Source of the DNA: Xanthobacter autotrophicus Py2
Lineage (GTDB): Bacteria; Pseudomonadota; Alphaproteobacteria; Rhizobiales; Xanthobacteraceae
Assembly (NCBI GenBank): GCA_000017645.1
Contig: CP000781.1
Coordinates: 3,211,501-3,275,500 of the forward strand
DNA: 64,000 bases
Direction of reading: 5' to 3'
The notes beneath the pieces are model-generated. The model saw only the letters and a program-made list of their open reading frames with translations, had not been told where the DNA came from and did not search any database. Shown here in pieces: positions 22,755 to 32,802 of the stretch (positions within the stretch are counted from its first letter, which is position 1; every line of letters starts with the position of its first letter). The translations under genes were made by a program, and so were the position numbers.

Positions 22755-22908
22755 GACGACCCCGCGCGCGGAGACGATGCGGCTCTGGTCTTCGCCGCCG
22801 TCCTTCGAGACTCGATCTGCCGCAGGCATGCTCAGGCCTCCACGGGCGCGAGAACCGGGGTCGGTTTTGCTGGAAACCGCTGTGGTGTCATCATTTTCGT
22901 CCCCGCTC

Positions 22909-24072
22909 TCAGGCCGCCCCGGTAAAGACCGTCAGCACCCCGGTGTAGCCGTAGAGATGGTGGCGGGCGATCTCGCCGCCGGCGAAGAAGCCGATGAGGG
23001 GCACCGGGCCCAGGGCCTCGCTGACCATCTGGAATTCCGCGTTGCGGTGGCCGAAATGGGGGCCGCCCCGCCCGGAACAGCTGATGTACAGGGCGCCCCT
23101 GATGCCGCCTGCGGCCTCCGCCTGGGCCCGGACCTCGCCGACGATGCGCAGCAGGTCGTGCTTCGCCGCCTCCGCGTTACGCTTGCAGAAGGCGAGCTTC
23201 ATGCCCGCCGCGATCTGCTCCGCCACCACCAGGACGCCGCTCTGGCGGCCGACACCCAGCAGATGGCGCACCTCGGTATTGGTGCCGAACTGGCCGGGCT
23301 TGGCGGACACGTCCTCGTCGGCGGCGATCAGCCCCGCGAGGGTCTGGGCCAGTTCGTTGCGCAACTCCGGGTCGGGGATGTCGAGGCTCAGCCCCAGGTC
23401 CTCCAGCACGCAGTCCAGGGCCCGGGCCTTGTCCAGGGTCACCAGATAATTGCCTTCGGCGCGGGTGATGGTGCGCTGGGGGCCGACGGGCTGGCAGCCC
23501 TGGGTCACCCGGGACAGCACCGGAACCTCAGGGCCGAAAGCCACCCCGGAGAGCCCGCCGAGGAACACCTCGTCGGCGAAGCACAGGGGCTGGTTCCGCG
23601 CCGAGGACAGGCCACCGAACAGGTAGCCGGTGGTGGTCTTCCCGCTCAGGTCCTTGAGCTGGATCGGCAGGTCGGCGCTTCCGCCGTCCGCATGGACCAG
23701 GGCGGTGAAGGCCTCGAAGCCGTTCGAGCCGGCTTCCGGGAGCGCCTGCAGCGGCTTTGGGCTGGAAAACAGCTTGAAGGAGTCCGGTGGCAGATCGGCC
23801 AGCATGAGCACCATGGCCGGCTCGTCGAAATATTCCACCCCTTCCGCGCCAACGCCGACACCCACCGTGCCCACCCAATGGACCCCCGGCATGTGCTCGC
23901 GCAGCGCCTCCATGATGTTGCCCGCCGCCTGGGTGTAATGGTCGGTGAGGTAGCACCAGCCCAGATTGGGCTTGGGCGCATTCTGAAGCTGAAAGCGGAC
24001 CTGGCCCCAGCAGGACCCGAGGGCGATTTCCCATTTGGCATCGCCGGCATGGGCACAGATGAACTTGCTCAT
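22909..24072 (-). CDS. FIST-domain sensory protein (FIST_N + FIST_C)
   Basis: This 387-residue soluble protein has FIST N-terminal (about 25-210) and C-terminal (about 225-365) domains. Typical pieces are HWVGTVGVGVGAEGVEYFDE, TTTGYLFGGLSSARN, LYISCSGRGGPHFG and PLIGFFAGGEIARHH. FIST domains are thought to sense small molecules, perhaps amino acids, and are usually found with signalling or chemotaxis domains. Here the protein stands alone with no kinase or receptor next to it. The ATG at 24072 gives the normal family start; the frame's 149-codon upstream extension is not protein-like. Confidence 0.9.
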   Translation of the reverse strand: MSKFICAHAGDAKWEIALGSCWGQVRFQLQNAPKPNLGWCYLTDHYTQAAGNIMEALREHMPGVHWVGTVGVGVGAEGVEYFDEPAMVLMLADLPPDSFKLFSSPKPLQALPEAGSNGFEAFTALVHADGGSADLPIQLKDLSGKTTTGYLFGGLSSARNQPLCFADEVFLGGLSGVAFGPEVPVLSRVTQGCQPVGPQRTITRAEGNYLVTLDKARALDCVLEDLGLSLDIPDPELRNELAQTLAGLIAADEDVSAKPGQFGTNTEVRHLLGVGRQSGVLVVAEQIAAGMKLAFCKRNAEAAKHDLLRIVGEVRAQAEAAGGIRGALYISCSGRGGPHFGHRNAEFQMVSEALGPVPLIGFFAGGEIARHHLYGYTGVLTVFTGAA

Positions 24073-24566
24073 ATGAGGATATCTGCACAAAAGGGGTGGG
24101 TCTGAAAGGGACGGTGCACACTGCCCGCCGGAAGGCGGGGAGCGGTCATGAACTGGTGCGGATCGCCATGGGGGGCGAACCCGCTGTTCCGGCAATCCTG
24201 TGAAGAGAATCCTGTGTCGGAGAATGACAAGATCACGTTCATTCCTTGAGACGAAGCAATCGTCGTGCCGGCAATCGCCATCGAGAGTTCTCCCCGGGCC
24301 GCCCCTCCATGCGCGTGAAGCTGGGCCTGCCCTCAGTCTTGCCGGCAGGGGCAGGGCGGCCGCGCGGATGTTCGCATATGGAGTTGCCGGGGCCGGCGAC
24401 GCGGGCCAAGGCCTTGCCTGCAACGTGCCATCCACCCCTCTGGCACGCCCGGTGCTTGCGCCTGCGGTGAAGGCCTGATCACGGCACGGAGCACCCGGTC
24501 CATGGCGATTTCCGAACAATCAGGGGAGCATGTCGCGTCGCGCCCGGCGCCGGTGGGGGCTCGTCC
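24073..24566. other. Intergenic region, no gene seen
   Basis: These about 490 bases separate the minus-strand FIST gene from the plus-strand mtnC-like gene. Frames here lack protein-like composition. A short direct repeat AATCCTGTG occurs twice near 24190-24215. Promoters for both flanking genes must lie here, but I could not pick out a convincing -35/-10 pair. Confidence 0.5.
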
Positions 24567-25232
24567 ATGACCATAAAGGCCATCCTGACCGACATCGAGG
24601 GCGCCGCCGGTCCCGCGTCCTTCCTGAAGGACATTTTGCTGCCTTATGCCCGGGAGCATCTCGGCGCCTTCATCGCGGCCCACGCCGAGGATGACGGCAT
24701 CGAGGAGGCGCTGGAGGAAGCCGGGCGCCTCATGGGCGGCTTCTCGCTCAAGCCCGACGAGGCCGAGGCGCTGCTGCAGCGCTGGATGAAGCAGGGCCGC
24801 AATCCGACACCCCTCAAGATCATCCAGGGCCGGATCTGGCAGCAGGGCTATGAGGCCGGCGCCTTCACCGCCGAGATCTTCCCCGATGTGGCGCCGAGCC
24901 TGGGCGCCTGGAAGAATGCCGGGATCCGCCTGTTCACCTATTCGTCCAGCTCCGAGCTGGCGCAGAGGCTGTGGCTCGGGTCGGCGGGGGCGGAGGTGTT
25001 CGAGGGCTTCTTCGATACCCGCGTCGGCCAGAAGCTGGAGGAGGAATCCTACAAGGCCATCGCCGAGCAACTGGCTCTGCCGGCTGCGGAAATTCTGGTG
25101 CTGTCCGGGAATGAGGATGAGCTGGATGCCGCCAAGGCCGCCGGCCTTGCCACCGCGCTGATCGCGCGCGAGGGCGGCGGGGGCGGCAACCATCCGGTGG
25201 CCGCCGATTTCGCGTCGGTGACCATTGGATAG
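24567..25232 (+). CDS. mtnC: MtnC-like enolase-phosphatase (HAD superfamily), divergent
   Basis: This 221-residue protein resembles acireductone synthase MtnC of methionine salvage. The HAD motif I region AILTDIEGAAGPASFLKDIL keeps Asp and Glu; the cap is followed by LFTYSSSSELAQRLW (motif II), GQKLEEESYKAI (motif III Lys) and LSGNEDELDAAKAAGL (motif IV). MtnC normally has DIEGTT, YSSGS and LSDxxxELDAA, so motif I has lost Thr and motif IV has Gly where a metal-binding Asp is expected. It may be a weak or repurposed enzyme. No other salvage gene is nearby. The ferredoxin gene follows in the same direction after about 60 bases. Confidence 0.78.
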   Translation: MTIKAILTDIEGAAGPASFLKDILLPYAREHLGAFIAAHAEDDGIEEALEEAGRLMGGFSLKPDEAEALLQRWMKQGRNPTPLKIIQGRIWQQGYEAGAFTAEIFPDVAPSLGAWKNAGIRLFTYSSSSELAQRLWLGSAGAEVFEGFFDTRVGQKLEEESYKAIAEQLALPAAEILVLSGNEDELDAAKAAGLATALIAREGGGGGNHPVAADFASVTIG

Positions 25233-25294
25233 GGCGAATGGCGGTGGGCGCGGCGCATTTCACCGATTGAAAGCTGGGACAGGGCACGCTTTAC

Positions 25295-25624
25295 ATGGCA
25301 CGCTTCACCGTACAGACGCGCAACGGCGATCAGATGGAGGTGACGGGCCGCGACGGCGCCACCCTGTTGAAGGCCATGCGCAAGGCAGGCGTGGAAGAGG
25401 TGGTCGCCCAGTGTGGCGGCGGCTGCGCCTGCGCCACCTGCCATGTCTATGTGACGCCGCCCGAAGGGGGCGCGCTGCCGCCGGTCGGGCCGGCAGAGGC
25501 GCGGATGCTGGCGACGAGCCGTTATCGCACCCTTAACTCCCGATTGTCCTGCCAGCTCAAGCTGGAGCCGGGTCTCGAACAGATGCTCGTGGTGATCGCG
25601 CCCGACGACGGCGGCGATTTCTGA
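25295..25624 (+). CDS. Adrenodoxin-type [2Fe-2S] ferredoxin
   Basis: This 109-residue ferredoxin has cluster ligands Cys40, Cys46 and Cys49 in QCGGGCACATCHVYV and Cys86 in RLSCQLKLEP, the Cx5Cx2C...C pattern of adrenodoxin/FdxB-type proteins. The C-terminal EPGLEQMLVVIAP is also typical. It carries single electrons to a cytochrome P450, a Rieske oxygenase or Fe-S assembly; no such partner gene is adjacent. The extra Cys44 (GGGC) inside the loop is slightly unusual. It follows the mtnC-like gene and converges on the VIT1-like gene. Confidence 0.93.
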   Translation: MARFTVQTRNGDQMEVTGRDGATLLKAMRKAGVEEVVAQCGGGCACATCHVYVTPPEGGALPPVGPAEARMLATSRYRTLNSRLSCQLKLEPGLEQMLVVIAPDDGGDF

Positions 25625-25639
25625 GCGCGGGGCGTCCCA

Positions 25640-26311
25640 TCAGGACAGGAAGTGGCCCATGGCGATGCCCGCCAGAGCGGCGGCGGCGGCGATCCCCAAA
25701 GTCTCCAATGTGGCGCGCACAATGGAGCGTTTGGCCACCAGCCCGCGGCCGATGCCGAGCGCCACCAGCAGCACGGTGGTGAGCGCGAGGGAGACGACGC
25801 GGGCGCTGTCCATGGGCAGGAAGGCGAAGGGCAGCACCGGCGTGAACCCGGCGAACAGGTCTGAAATGAACATCCAGAAGGCATGGGACGTGGGGCTCGC
25901 CCCGTCGTCGGCCTCGGCGAGTTCCGTGCGTAGGCCCGCCACCGCACGCGGCGCGCGGGCGAAGGCGTCGGCCACCAGCGTCACATCCTGGGGCGCCATG
26001 CCGCTGCGGGCGAGCGCCGAGGTGATGGCCTGCGCCTCGGTCTGCGCGACGAGGGGATCAACCGGTCCGTCGCGCCGGGCCCGGCGGGCGTCACGGACGG
26101 ATTCGGCATCCAGATAGCTGCCCGCCATCATGGAGACCGCCGCGGCCGCCGCACCCGTGGCTCCTGCGATCAGCACCGTCTGCGGATCATTGGTGCTCAT
26201 GGCGACGCCGAACACGAGGCCGAAGATGGAGACGGTGCCGTCCTCCATGCCGAACACCACGTCGCCGATGGAGGCCTTGAGCGAGGCAAGGATGCGCGCG
26301 GCTGCCGACAT
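25640..26311 (-). CDS. VIT1/CCC1-family transporter
   Basis: This 223-residue membrane protein starts LKASIGDVVFGMEDGTVSIF, then GLVFGVAMSTND, as in VIT1/CCC1 iron/manganese transporters. A GAAAAAVSMMAGSYLDAES helix follows, then a hydrophilic metal-binding-like segment with DARRARRDGPVDPL and a C-terminal half with three helices. Family members move Fe(II) or Mn(II) out of the cytosol. The ATG at 26311 was chosen because the preceding 200-codon open frame has no protein character. It lies convergent to the ferredoxin gene. Confidence 0.85.
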   Translation of the reverse strand: MSAAARILASLKASIGDVVFGMEDGTVSIFGLVFGVAMSTNDPQTVLIAGATGAAAAAVSMMAGSYLDAESVRDARRARRDGPVDPLVAQTEAQAITSALARSGMAPQDVTLVADAFARAPRAVAGLRTELAEADDGASPTSHAFWMFISDLFAGFTPVLPFAFLPMDSARVVSLALTTVLLVALGIGRGLVAKRSIVRATLETLGIAAAAALAGIAMGHFLS

Positions 26312-26648
26312 GCATGTTGTCCTTGGGGCGATCCTGAGTGTTGCGCCCATGGTGCCCCTTTCCCCGCGCAGAGGTAAGAGGTACGCCGGCGAGGCGAAAA
26401 GCCTCGTTCCCACGCGGCGGACTTGCGCGCCGCGGGTTGGCTGGAATCGAATTTCTGGCGAGGTGACGCGGCAGGCACAGGCGCGGCCGCCGGACGAGAT
26501 GCCCATGGACGAAAGGCCCAAGCCGGCGCGCGTCCATGAGACGGCCCGGCACTCAAGGCCCGGGAGCGGGCGGTGTTCAGGCTCGGAGGATGGGTGGTGG
26601 CGCCGGGGCAGGGCAAGCCCCGGCGCCACTATCGTGGATAGCCGGTGA

Positions 26649-28874
26649 TCAGGCCGGCTTGAACGCCTGCCCGGCGAAGGGCAGGCGATGGACCGGCCGG
26701 CCGGTGGCGGCGAGCACGGCGTTCGCCACAGCGGGGGCAAGGGGCGGCACGCCCGGCTCGCCCACGCCAGTCGGCGCCGCGGCCGATGCGACCAGATGCA
26801 CCTCCACCTTCGGCATCTCGGACATGCGCAGGGGCGCATAGGTGTCGAAGTTGGCCTGCTCCACGGCGCCCTTGTCGAGGGTGATGGCATCATGGAGGGC
26901 GGCGCCGAGGCCGAAGCCGATGCCGCCCTCGATCTGGGCCCGCACCACATCTGGATTGACCACCACGCCGCAATCCACAGCCGCCACCACGCGCTCCACC
27001 TTCACGCCGGAATCGGCGAGGGAAATCTCCGCCACCTCCGCCACATAGGTGTTGAAGCTCTTGTGGGCGGCGATGCCGCGGGTGCGGCCCGCGGGCAGCG
27101 GCGTGCCCCAGCCGGCCTTGTCGGCGGCGAGGCGGATGACGGCCTTCAGCCGTTCATCCGTGGCATGAGCGAGGCGGAAGGCCACCGGGTCCTGTTCCGC
27201 CGCGCGGGCGAGCTGGTCCATCATCACCTCCACCGCATAGGCGGTGTGGGTGTGGCCCACCGAGCGCCACCACAGCACCGGCACGCCCGCCTTCATGGTG
27301 GTGAGCTCCACCTTCATGTTGGGGATGTCGTAGGCGCCATGGGTGCCCTCGATCGAGGTCTCGTCGACGCCATTCTTCACCATGACCTGCTCGAAGAAGG
27401 TCCCGGCGAGGATGGACTGGCCGACCACGTGGTGATGCCAGGCCACTGGCTTGCCCGACGCGTCCACCGCCGCGCGCACCTTGTGGACATAGACCGGCCG
27501 GTAATAACCGGACTTCATGTCGTCCTCTCGGGTCCACACCAGCTTCACCGGCACGCCCTTGCCGTGGGCCTTGGCGATGGCCACCGCCTCCACCACGAAG
27601 TCCGAGCTGGCGAGCGCGCGGCGGCCGAAGCTGCCGCCGGCCCACAGGGTGTGGATCTCCACCTTGTCCGGCGTGACGCCGGCGGTGCGGGCCGCGTTGG
27701 GCAGGTCCGCCGAGGGGAACTGGCAGCCGGTCCAGATGGTGACCGCGCCGTCCTTCACCTGCGCCGCCGCGTTCATGGGCTCCATGGGGGCGTGGGCGAG
27801 GTAGGGGAACTCGAACTCGGCCTCCACCAGCTTCACGCCCGGGGCCTTGAGCGCCGCCTCCACGTCGCCGTGGGCCTCCACCGGCAGGCCGGGCTTGGTG
27901 AGCGCGCCGCGATAGTCGGCGAGGATGTCGGCGGTGCTGCGGGTCTCGGCTTTGCTCTCGTCCCAGTCCACCTTGAGGGCGTCGCGGCCCTTGATGGCGG
28001 CGTGGGTGGTGGTGGCCAGCACGGCGACGCCCTGCGGCACCATCACCACGTCCTTCACGCCTTTCACCGCCTTCGCGGCGGTGGCGTCGAAGCTCTTCGG
28101 CGTGGCGCCGAAGCGCGGCGGATGGGCGACCACCGCCACCAGCATGTCCGGCAGCTTGAGATCCTGGGTGTAGATGCGGGCGCCCGTGGTCTTGGCCACA
28201 TTGTCCACCCGGTGGACGCCCTCCTTGCCGATGAGGGTGAAGGCGGAAACCTCCTTCAGCTTCGGCTCGGCTGGCACCTGCTCCTTGGCGGCGGCCTCGG
28301 CGAGCGCGCCGAAGCCGGCGCTGCGGCTGCCGGCGCTCACCACGCCGTTCGAGACCTTGACGGTCGAAGGATCGACGCCCCACTGCCGGGCGGCGGCGGC
28401 CACCAGCATGGCGCGGGCGGCGGCACCAGCGTTGCGGTAGACGGTGTAGCTAGCGGCGATGGAGGTGGAGCCGCCGGTGCCCTGGGCGCCACCGAACAAG
28501 GCGTTGCCGTAGGTCTTGGCGTCGGCCGGTGCGAACTGCGTGGTCACCTTGGACCAGTCCGCATCCATCTCGTCGGCCGCGAGGGTCGCCAGGCCGGTGG
28601 CGATGCCCTGGCCCTTGTCGAGATGCTTGACGATGACGGTGACTGTCCCGTCCGGCGCGATCCTGACGAAGGGGTTGAAGGCCTGACCGGCTGTGTCTGC
28701 GCCGGCCGGAGCGGCGTGCGCCATCTCGGGCCTCAGCCCGAGCACGAGGCCGATGCCGGCCCCGCCCATGGCAGCGAGGACGAAGCGGCGGGAGAGCGGC
28801 GTCTGTGCCGCGCCGGACAGCGCGGCGGCAAGGCCGGACACGACGCCCGGCTCCAGCTTCTGTAGCATGTGCAT
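26649..28874 (-). CDS. Molybdopterin-binding large subunit, isoquinoline 1-oxidoreductase-like
   Basis: This 741-residue molybdenum hydroxylase subunit of the xanthine dehydrogenase family is of the IorB type. It has a Tat signal ([20 protein letters not shown]), substrate/moco regions such as [36 protein letters not shown] and [15 protein letters not shown], and the base-catalyst Glu in [19 protein letters not shown]. Such enzymes hydroxylate N-heterocycles or oxidise aldehydes in the periplasm. Its partner is the small 2Fe-2S subunit three bases upstream; no FAD subunit is encoded, as in Ior and AldFGH-like two-subunit enzymes that pass electrons to cytochromes. Substrate unknown. Confidence 0.92.
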   Translation of the reverse strand: MHMLQKLEPGVVSGLAAALSGAAQTPLSRRFVLAAMGGAGIGLVLGLRPEMAHAAPAGADTAGQAFNPFVRIAPDGTVTVIVKHLDKGQGIATGLATLAADEMDADWSKVTTQFAPADAKTYGNALFGGAQGTGGSTSIAASYTVYRNAGAAARAMLVAAAARQWGVDPSTVKVSNGVVSAGSRSAGFGALAEAAAKEQVPAEPKLKEVSAFTLIGKEGVHRVDNVAKTTGARIYTQDLKLPDMLVAVVAHPPRFGATPKSFDATAAKAVKGVKDVVMVPQGVAVLATTTHAAIKGRDALKVDWDESKAETRSTADILADYRGALTKPGLPVEAHGDVEAALKAPGVKLVEAEFEFPYLAHAPMEPMNAAAQVKDGAVTIWTGCQFPSADLPNAARTAGVTPDKVEIHTLWAGGSFGRRALASSDFVVEAVAIAKAHGKGVPVKLVWTREDDMKSGYYRPVYVHKVRAAVDASGKPVAWHHHVVGQSILAGTFFEQVMVKNGVDETSIEGTHGAYDIPNMKVELTTMKAGVPVLWWRSVGHTHTAYAVEVMMDQLARAAEQDPVAFRLAHATDERLKAVIRLAADKAGWGTPLPAGRTRGIAAHKSFNTYVAEVAEISLADSGVKVERVVAAVDCGVVVNPDVVRAQIEGGIGFGLGAALHDAITLDKGAVEQANFDTYAPLRMSEMPKVEVHLVASAAAPTGVGEPGVPPLAPAVANAVLAATGRPVHRLPFAGQAFKPA

Positions 28875-28877
28875 GGA

Positions 28878-29339
28878 TCAGGCCTCCAGCCGGCGGGCCG
28901 CGTCGTGGATCGCGGCGCGGATGCGGTGGTAGGTGGCGCAGCGGCAGACATTGCCGTCCATCGCCGCGTCAATGTCGGGATCGGTAGGCTTCTTGTTCTC
29001 GGCCAGCAGCGCCACGGCGGACATGATCTGCCCGGACTGGCAATAGCCGCACTGGACCACGTCGAGGCTGACCCAGGCGGCGCGGACCGCCTCGGCCTCG
29101 CGGCCCTGGATGCCTTCGATGGTGACGACCTTGCCGTCGCCGACATCGCCGAGCGCGGTCTGGCAGGACCTCACCGGGGTGCCGTCGAGATGCACGGTGC
29201 AGGCGCCGCACAGGGCCTGGCCGCAGCCGAACTTGGTGCCGACGAGATCAAGCTCGTCGCGCAGGACCCAGAGCAGCGGGGTATCGGGATCGGCGTCGAC
29301 GGTGCGCGCCTGTCCGTTCACTGTGAGTGTGACGGCCAT
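28878..29339 (-). CDS. Molybdenum hydroxylase small subunit, two [2Fe-2S] clusters
   Basis: This 153-residue electron-transfer subunit has a plant-type ferredoxin cluster bound by Cys39, Cys44, Cys47 and Cys59 ([16 protein letters not shown]) and a second cluster by Cys97, Cys100, Cys132 and Cys134 ([21 protein letters not shown]). The ATG at 29339 has GAGG upstream and gives the family start [10 protein letters not shown]; 29 earlier codons are rejected. It lacks its own signal and would be exported with the Tat-tagged large subunit. It is first in the two-gene operon. Confidence 0.94.
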   Translation of the reverse strand: MAVTLTVNGQARTVDADPDTPLLWVLRDELDLVGTKFGCGQALCGACTVHLDGTPVRSCQTALGDVGDGKVVTIEGIQGREAEAVRAAWVSLDVVQCGYCQSGQIMSAVALLAENKKPTDPDIDAAMDGNVCRCATYHRIRAAIHDAARRLEA

Positions 29340-29736
29340 GGGTACCTCGTTGTTGCGAGAGGCACAGCCGCATCTGTGCTTGATAGGAGAAGAAGGCGCG
29401 CACGCGACGCGCCTCAAAGGCGCCATGGCGTCGCCCCGACGCAGATGGCTCCACAGCGATATGCTAGCCCGCTTTCTTGACGGATTCCAGAGTGCTGCGG
29501 CTTCACGATCCGGGGAGCGTGCGCGGAAGGGCCACTTGTCGTTTCCGGGATCCTGTGGAAGTTACGCGCGATAAATCGAGAAAATTGATCGCTCAATTCG
29601 GAGATCGGCATGGTGGCCGCGCGGTGCAATCCCCTGGCAGACCCGTTTCGCGCAGCGGCCAATTCCGTGCATGAGCGGGATGCTGCCCGCTTCGCGCGGC
29701 CAAGCGGGACGGGGACGAACACCGGCGGGAGCTCGC
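29340..29736. promoter_or_regulatory. Divergent intergenic region between hydroxylase and biotin operons
   Basis: About 400 bases without a gene. It must contain the promoters for the minus-strand hydroxylase pair and the plus-strand bio operon. I looked for an alphaproteobacterial BioR box (TTATCTATAA-like) and saw none; the nearest AT-rich stretch is around 29570-29600 (GATAAATCGAGAAAATTGATC). A GGGAG Shine-Dalgarno lies seven bases before the bioF ATG. Confidence 0.45.
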
Positions 29737-30900
29737 ATGGAGGCGCATGAGGCGGCGCTCGCGGCGCTCCGCCGCCGGGGCCGGCTGCGGACGCTGGCAC
29801 CCGCGCAGGGGGCCGATTTCGCCTCCAACGACTATCTTGGCCTCGCGCAATCCGAAGAGTTGCGGCAGGCGACGGCCTCCGCCCTCGCCCGTGGCGTGCC
29901 GCTCGGGGCCGGCGGATCGCGCCTGCTGCGCGGCAACCACCCGGAGCACGAGGCCCTTGAAGCCGAGGCGGCGGCCTTCTTCGGCGCCGAGGCGGCGCTG
30001 TTCTTCGCCGGCGGGTTCGCCGCCAACGCCGCGCTGGTCTCCACCCTGCCGCGCCGGGGCGACCTGGTGGTCTATGACGAGCTCATCCACGCCAGCGTCC
30101 ATGAGGGGCTCGCCGGGGCGTCATCGGCCGAGCGCGTCGAGGCGGTGGCGACGCCACATGCCGATGCCCATGCGGTGGACGATGCCATCCGCGCCTGGCG
30201 CGCCAAGGGCGGGCGGGGCCGCGCCTGGATCGCGGCGGAAACCCTCTACAGCATGGACGGCGATTTCGCCCCGATGGACGATCTCATGGCCGTCGCCGAG
30301 CGGCACGACGCCATGCTGCTTCTGGATGAGGCCCACGCCACCGGCGTCTATGGGCCGGCGGGGCGGGGGCTTGCTGCCCATCTGGAAGGGCGCGCCAACG
30401 TGGTGACGCTGCACACCTGCGGCAAGGCGCTGGGCGTGATGGGTGCCCTGGTATGCCTGCCGCGCGGGCTGAAGGACTATATGGTCAACCGGTCGCGCCC
30501 CTTCATCTACGCCACCGCGCCGTCGCCGCTGCTGGCTGCCACCGTGCGGGCGGCGCTGACTCTGGTCGAGGCGGCGCAGGACCGGCGGGACCGCCTGATG
30601 GCGCGCATCGCCCACGCGCAGCGCGCGCTGGCGGGGATCGGCCTGCCGGCAACCTCTTCGCAGATCCAGAAGGTGATTCTGGGCTCGGACCGGCGCGCGA
30701 CCGCCGTCGCCACCGCCTTGCAGGCACAGGGGTTCGACGTGCGCGCGATCCGGCCGCCCACCGTGCCGGAGGGCACCGCGCGCTTGCGCGTGGCGCTCAC
30801 GCTCAACGTGTCCGAAACCGACCTGGATGGTCTGGTGGACGCGCTCGCGCAGGCCCTTGCGGCGGAGCCGGGTACGAAGGCCGTGAGGTCCGCCCCATGA
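29737..30900 (+). CDS. bioF: 8-amino-7-oxononanoate synthase BioF
   Basis: BioF condenses pimeloyl-ACP (or CoA) with L-alanine to 8-amino-7-oxononanoate, the first ring-building step of biotin synthesis. The 387-residue PLP enzyme has [11 protein letters not shown] at the start, [45 protein letters not shown] (Asp binding the pyridine N) and [13 protein letters not shown] with the PLP-lysine. The ATG at 29737 gives the usual N terminus; 22 upstream codons in frame are rejected. Its stop overlaps the bioD start by four bases. Confidence 0.96.
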   Translation: MEAHEAALAALRRRGRLRTLAPAQGADFASNDYLGLAQSEELRQATASALARGVPLGAGGSRLLRGNHPEHEALEAEAAAFFGAEAALFFAGGFAANAALVSTLPRRGDLVVYDELIHASVHEGLAGASSAERVEAVATPHADAHAVDDAIRAWRAKGGRGRAWIAAETLYSMDGDFAPMDDLMAVAERHDAMLLLDEAHATGVYGPAGRGLAAHLEGRANVVTLHTCGKALGVMGALVCLPRGLKDYMVNRSRPFIYATAPSPLLAATVRAALTLVEAAQDRRDRLMARIAHAQRALAGIGLPATSSQIQKVILGSDRRATAVATALQAQGFDVRAIRPPTVPEGTARLRVALTLNVSETDLDGLVDALAQALAAEPGTKAVRSAP

Positions 30901-31538
30901 CGGGCTACATCGTCACCGGGACGGATACCGGCATCGGCAAGACCATGTTCGCCGCCGCCCTCGCCGGCGCGCTGGATGCCGCTTATTGGAAGCCGGTGCA
31001 GTCCGGCCTTGAGGGAGAGACGGATTCCCAGGTGGTGCAGCGGCTGTCGGGCCTTGCGCCCGATCGCATCCTGCCGGAGGCCTACCGGCTCGCGATGCCG
31101 GCCTCCCCCCACCGGGCGGCGGAGGCCGAGGGCATCGCCATCGATCCCGATGCGCTGGTGCTTCCTGCGACCACGCGGCCGCTGGTGGTCGAGGGGGCCG
31201 GCGGACCCTTGGTGCCGCTCACCCGCCGCCGGCTTTTCGCCGATGTGTTCGCCGCGTGGGGATTGCCGGTGATCCTGTGCGCCCGCACCAGCCTCGGCAC
31301 CATCAACCACACCTTGCTCGCCATCGAGGCCCTGTCGCGGAGGGGCATCGCGCTCCACGGCGTCGCCTTCATCGGCGATGCCAACGAGGACAGCGAGCAG
31401 ATCATCGCGGACCTCGGCGGAACGCGCCGCCTCGGGCGCCTGCCGCACCTGCCCGAGGTGACGCCCGTCGCGCTCAAGGCCGCCTTCGCGGCGGCCTTCA
31501 CCCTTGATGATTTCCGCCGAGAGGACCTCCGGCCATGA
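30897..31538 (+). CDS. bioD: Dethiobiotin synthase BioD
   Basis: BioD closes the ureido ring of dethiobiotin from diaminopelargonic acid, CO2 and ATP. The 213-residue protein has the P-loop [48 protein letters not shown] and the [16 protein letters not shown] region. It starts at the ATG overlapping the bioF stop (ATGA) and its own stop overlaps the bioA start, so bioF, bioD and bioA are translationally coupled. It is slightly shorter than the E. coli enzyme, as is usual in alphaproteobacteria. Confidence 0.95.
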   Translation: MTGYIVTGTDTGIGKTMFAAALAGALDAAYWKPVQSGLEGETDSQVVQRLSGLAPDRILPEAYRLAMPASPHRAAEAEGIAIDPDALVLPATTRPLVVEGAGGPLVPLTRRRLFADVFAAWGLPVILCARTSLGTINHTLLAIEALSRRGIALHGVAFIGDANEDSEQIIADLGGTRRLGRLPHLPEVTPVALKAAFAAAFTLDDFRREDLRP

Positions 31539-32800
31539 CCGCAAGCCCTTCTCCCGTCTGGCATCCCTTCACCCAGCACGCGCTTGCGCCTGAGCCGCCG
31601 GTGGTGGTGCGGGGGAATGGCGCGTGGCTGGAGACCGCCAGCGGCGGGCGCATTCTGGACGCTATTTCCTCGTGGTGGGTCATCACCCATGGCCATTGCC
31701 ATCCGCGCATCGTCGCCGCCATCGCGGAGCAGGCCGGGCAGCTCGACCAGGTGATCTTCGCCGGCCACACCCATCCCGCCGCCGAGGCGCTGGCGCGCGG
31801 CCTCGTGGCCATGACGCCGGAGGGGCTCGATCACGTCTTCTTCTCGGACAGCGGCTCCACCGCGGTCGAGGTCGCGCTCAAGATGGCGGCGGGCTACTGG
31901 CGCCACACCGGCGAGCAGCGCACCCGCATCCTGGCGCTGGAGCACGGCTATCACGGCGATACCATCGGCACCATGTCGGTGGGCGCGCGGGGCGTCTACA
32001 ACGCGGCCTACGAGCCGTTCCTGTTCGAGGTGACGCGGCTGCCGTTTCCTGAGAAGGGCCGCGAGCAGGCGACCCTGGACGCGCTGGAAGCCGCCTGCCG
32101 GGAGGCGCCGGCCGCGCTGTTGGTGGAGCCACTGATCCTCGGTGCCGGCGGCATGTACATCTATGGGCCCGGGGTGCTGGCCGAAATGGCGGCGATCTGT
32201 GCCCGCCACGGTGTACTCTTCATCGCCGACGAGGTGATGACCGGATTCGGACGCACCGGCACCCTGTTTGCCTGTGAGCAGGCGGGTGTGGTTCCGGATA
32301 TCGCCTGCTACGCCAAGGGCCTCACCGGCGGCTCGCTGCCGCTGGCCGTCACCCTGTGCCGGAGCGCCATCTTCGATGCCCATTATTCCACCGATCGGGC
32401 GCGCACCTTCTTCCATTCCAGCTCGTTCACGGCCAATCCCATCGCCTGCGCGGCGGCGGTCGCCAACCTGAAGATCTGGGCGGAGGAGCCGGTTCGCGGG
32501 CGCATCACCGCGCTTGGGGACGCGCAGGAGGAGCGCCTCGCGAACTTCCGCGACGACCGGCGCTTTGCCAACGTGCGCCGCATCGGGACTATCGCTGCGC
32601 TGGACCTCGTGGCGCCCGATCCCGGCTATCTCGCGGATGTGGGGCCGCGGCTCGCCGCCTTCTTCCGGGACGAGGGGCTGCTCATCCGCCCGCTGGGCAA
32701 CACGCTGTATGTGATGCCGCCCTATTGCACCACGGCCGAGGACCTCGACCTCGTCTACGGGGCCATCGCCACCGCCGCCGACCGCTTCGGGCGGGCTTGA
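31535..32800 (+). CDS. bioA: Adenosylmethionine-8-amino-7-oxononanoate aminotransferase BioA
   Basis: BioA transfers an amino group (classically from S-adenosylmethionine) to 8-amino-7-oxononanoate to give 7,8-diaminopelargonate. The 421-residue class III aminotransferase opens with [18 protein letters not shown]. It has [64 protein letters not shown] and the PLP-lysine in [13 protein letters not shown]. All features are those of BioA. It ends two bases before the bioZ ATG. Confidence 0.96.
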   Translation: MTASPSPVWHPFTQHALAPEPPVVVRGNGAWLETASGGRILDAISSWWVITHGHCHPRIVAAIAEQAGQLDQVIFAGHTHPAAEALARGLVAMTPEGLDHVFFSDSGSTAVEVALKMAAGYWRHTGEQRTRILALEHGYHGDTIGTMSVGARGVYNAAYEPFLFEVTRLPFPEKGREQATLDALEAACREAPAALLVEPLILGAGGMYIYGPGVLAEMAAICARHGVLFIADEVMTGFGRTGTLFACEQAGVVPDIACYAKGLTGGSLPLAVTLCRSAIFDAHYSTDRARTFFHSSSFTANPIACAAAVANLKIWAEEPVRGRITALGDAQEERLANFRDDRRFANVRRIGTIAALDLVAPDPGYLADVGPRLAAFFRDEGLLIRPLGNTLYVMPPYCTTAEDLDLVYGAIATAADRFGRA

Positions 32801-32802
32801 GC

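Noticed and set aside
26688..28865. 725-codon open frame on the plus strand, very His-rich
   Set aside because: It is antisense to the molybdenum hydroxylase large subunit, whose frame has clear motifs. Long antisense frames are common in GC-rich genes; the His/Gly/Val-rich composition is typical of a shadow.
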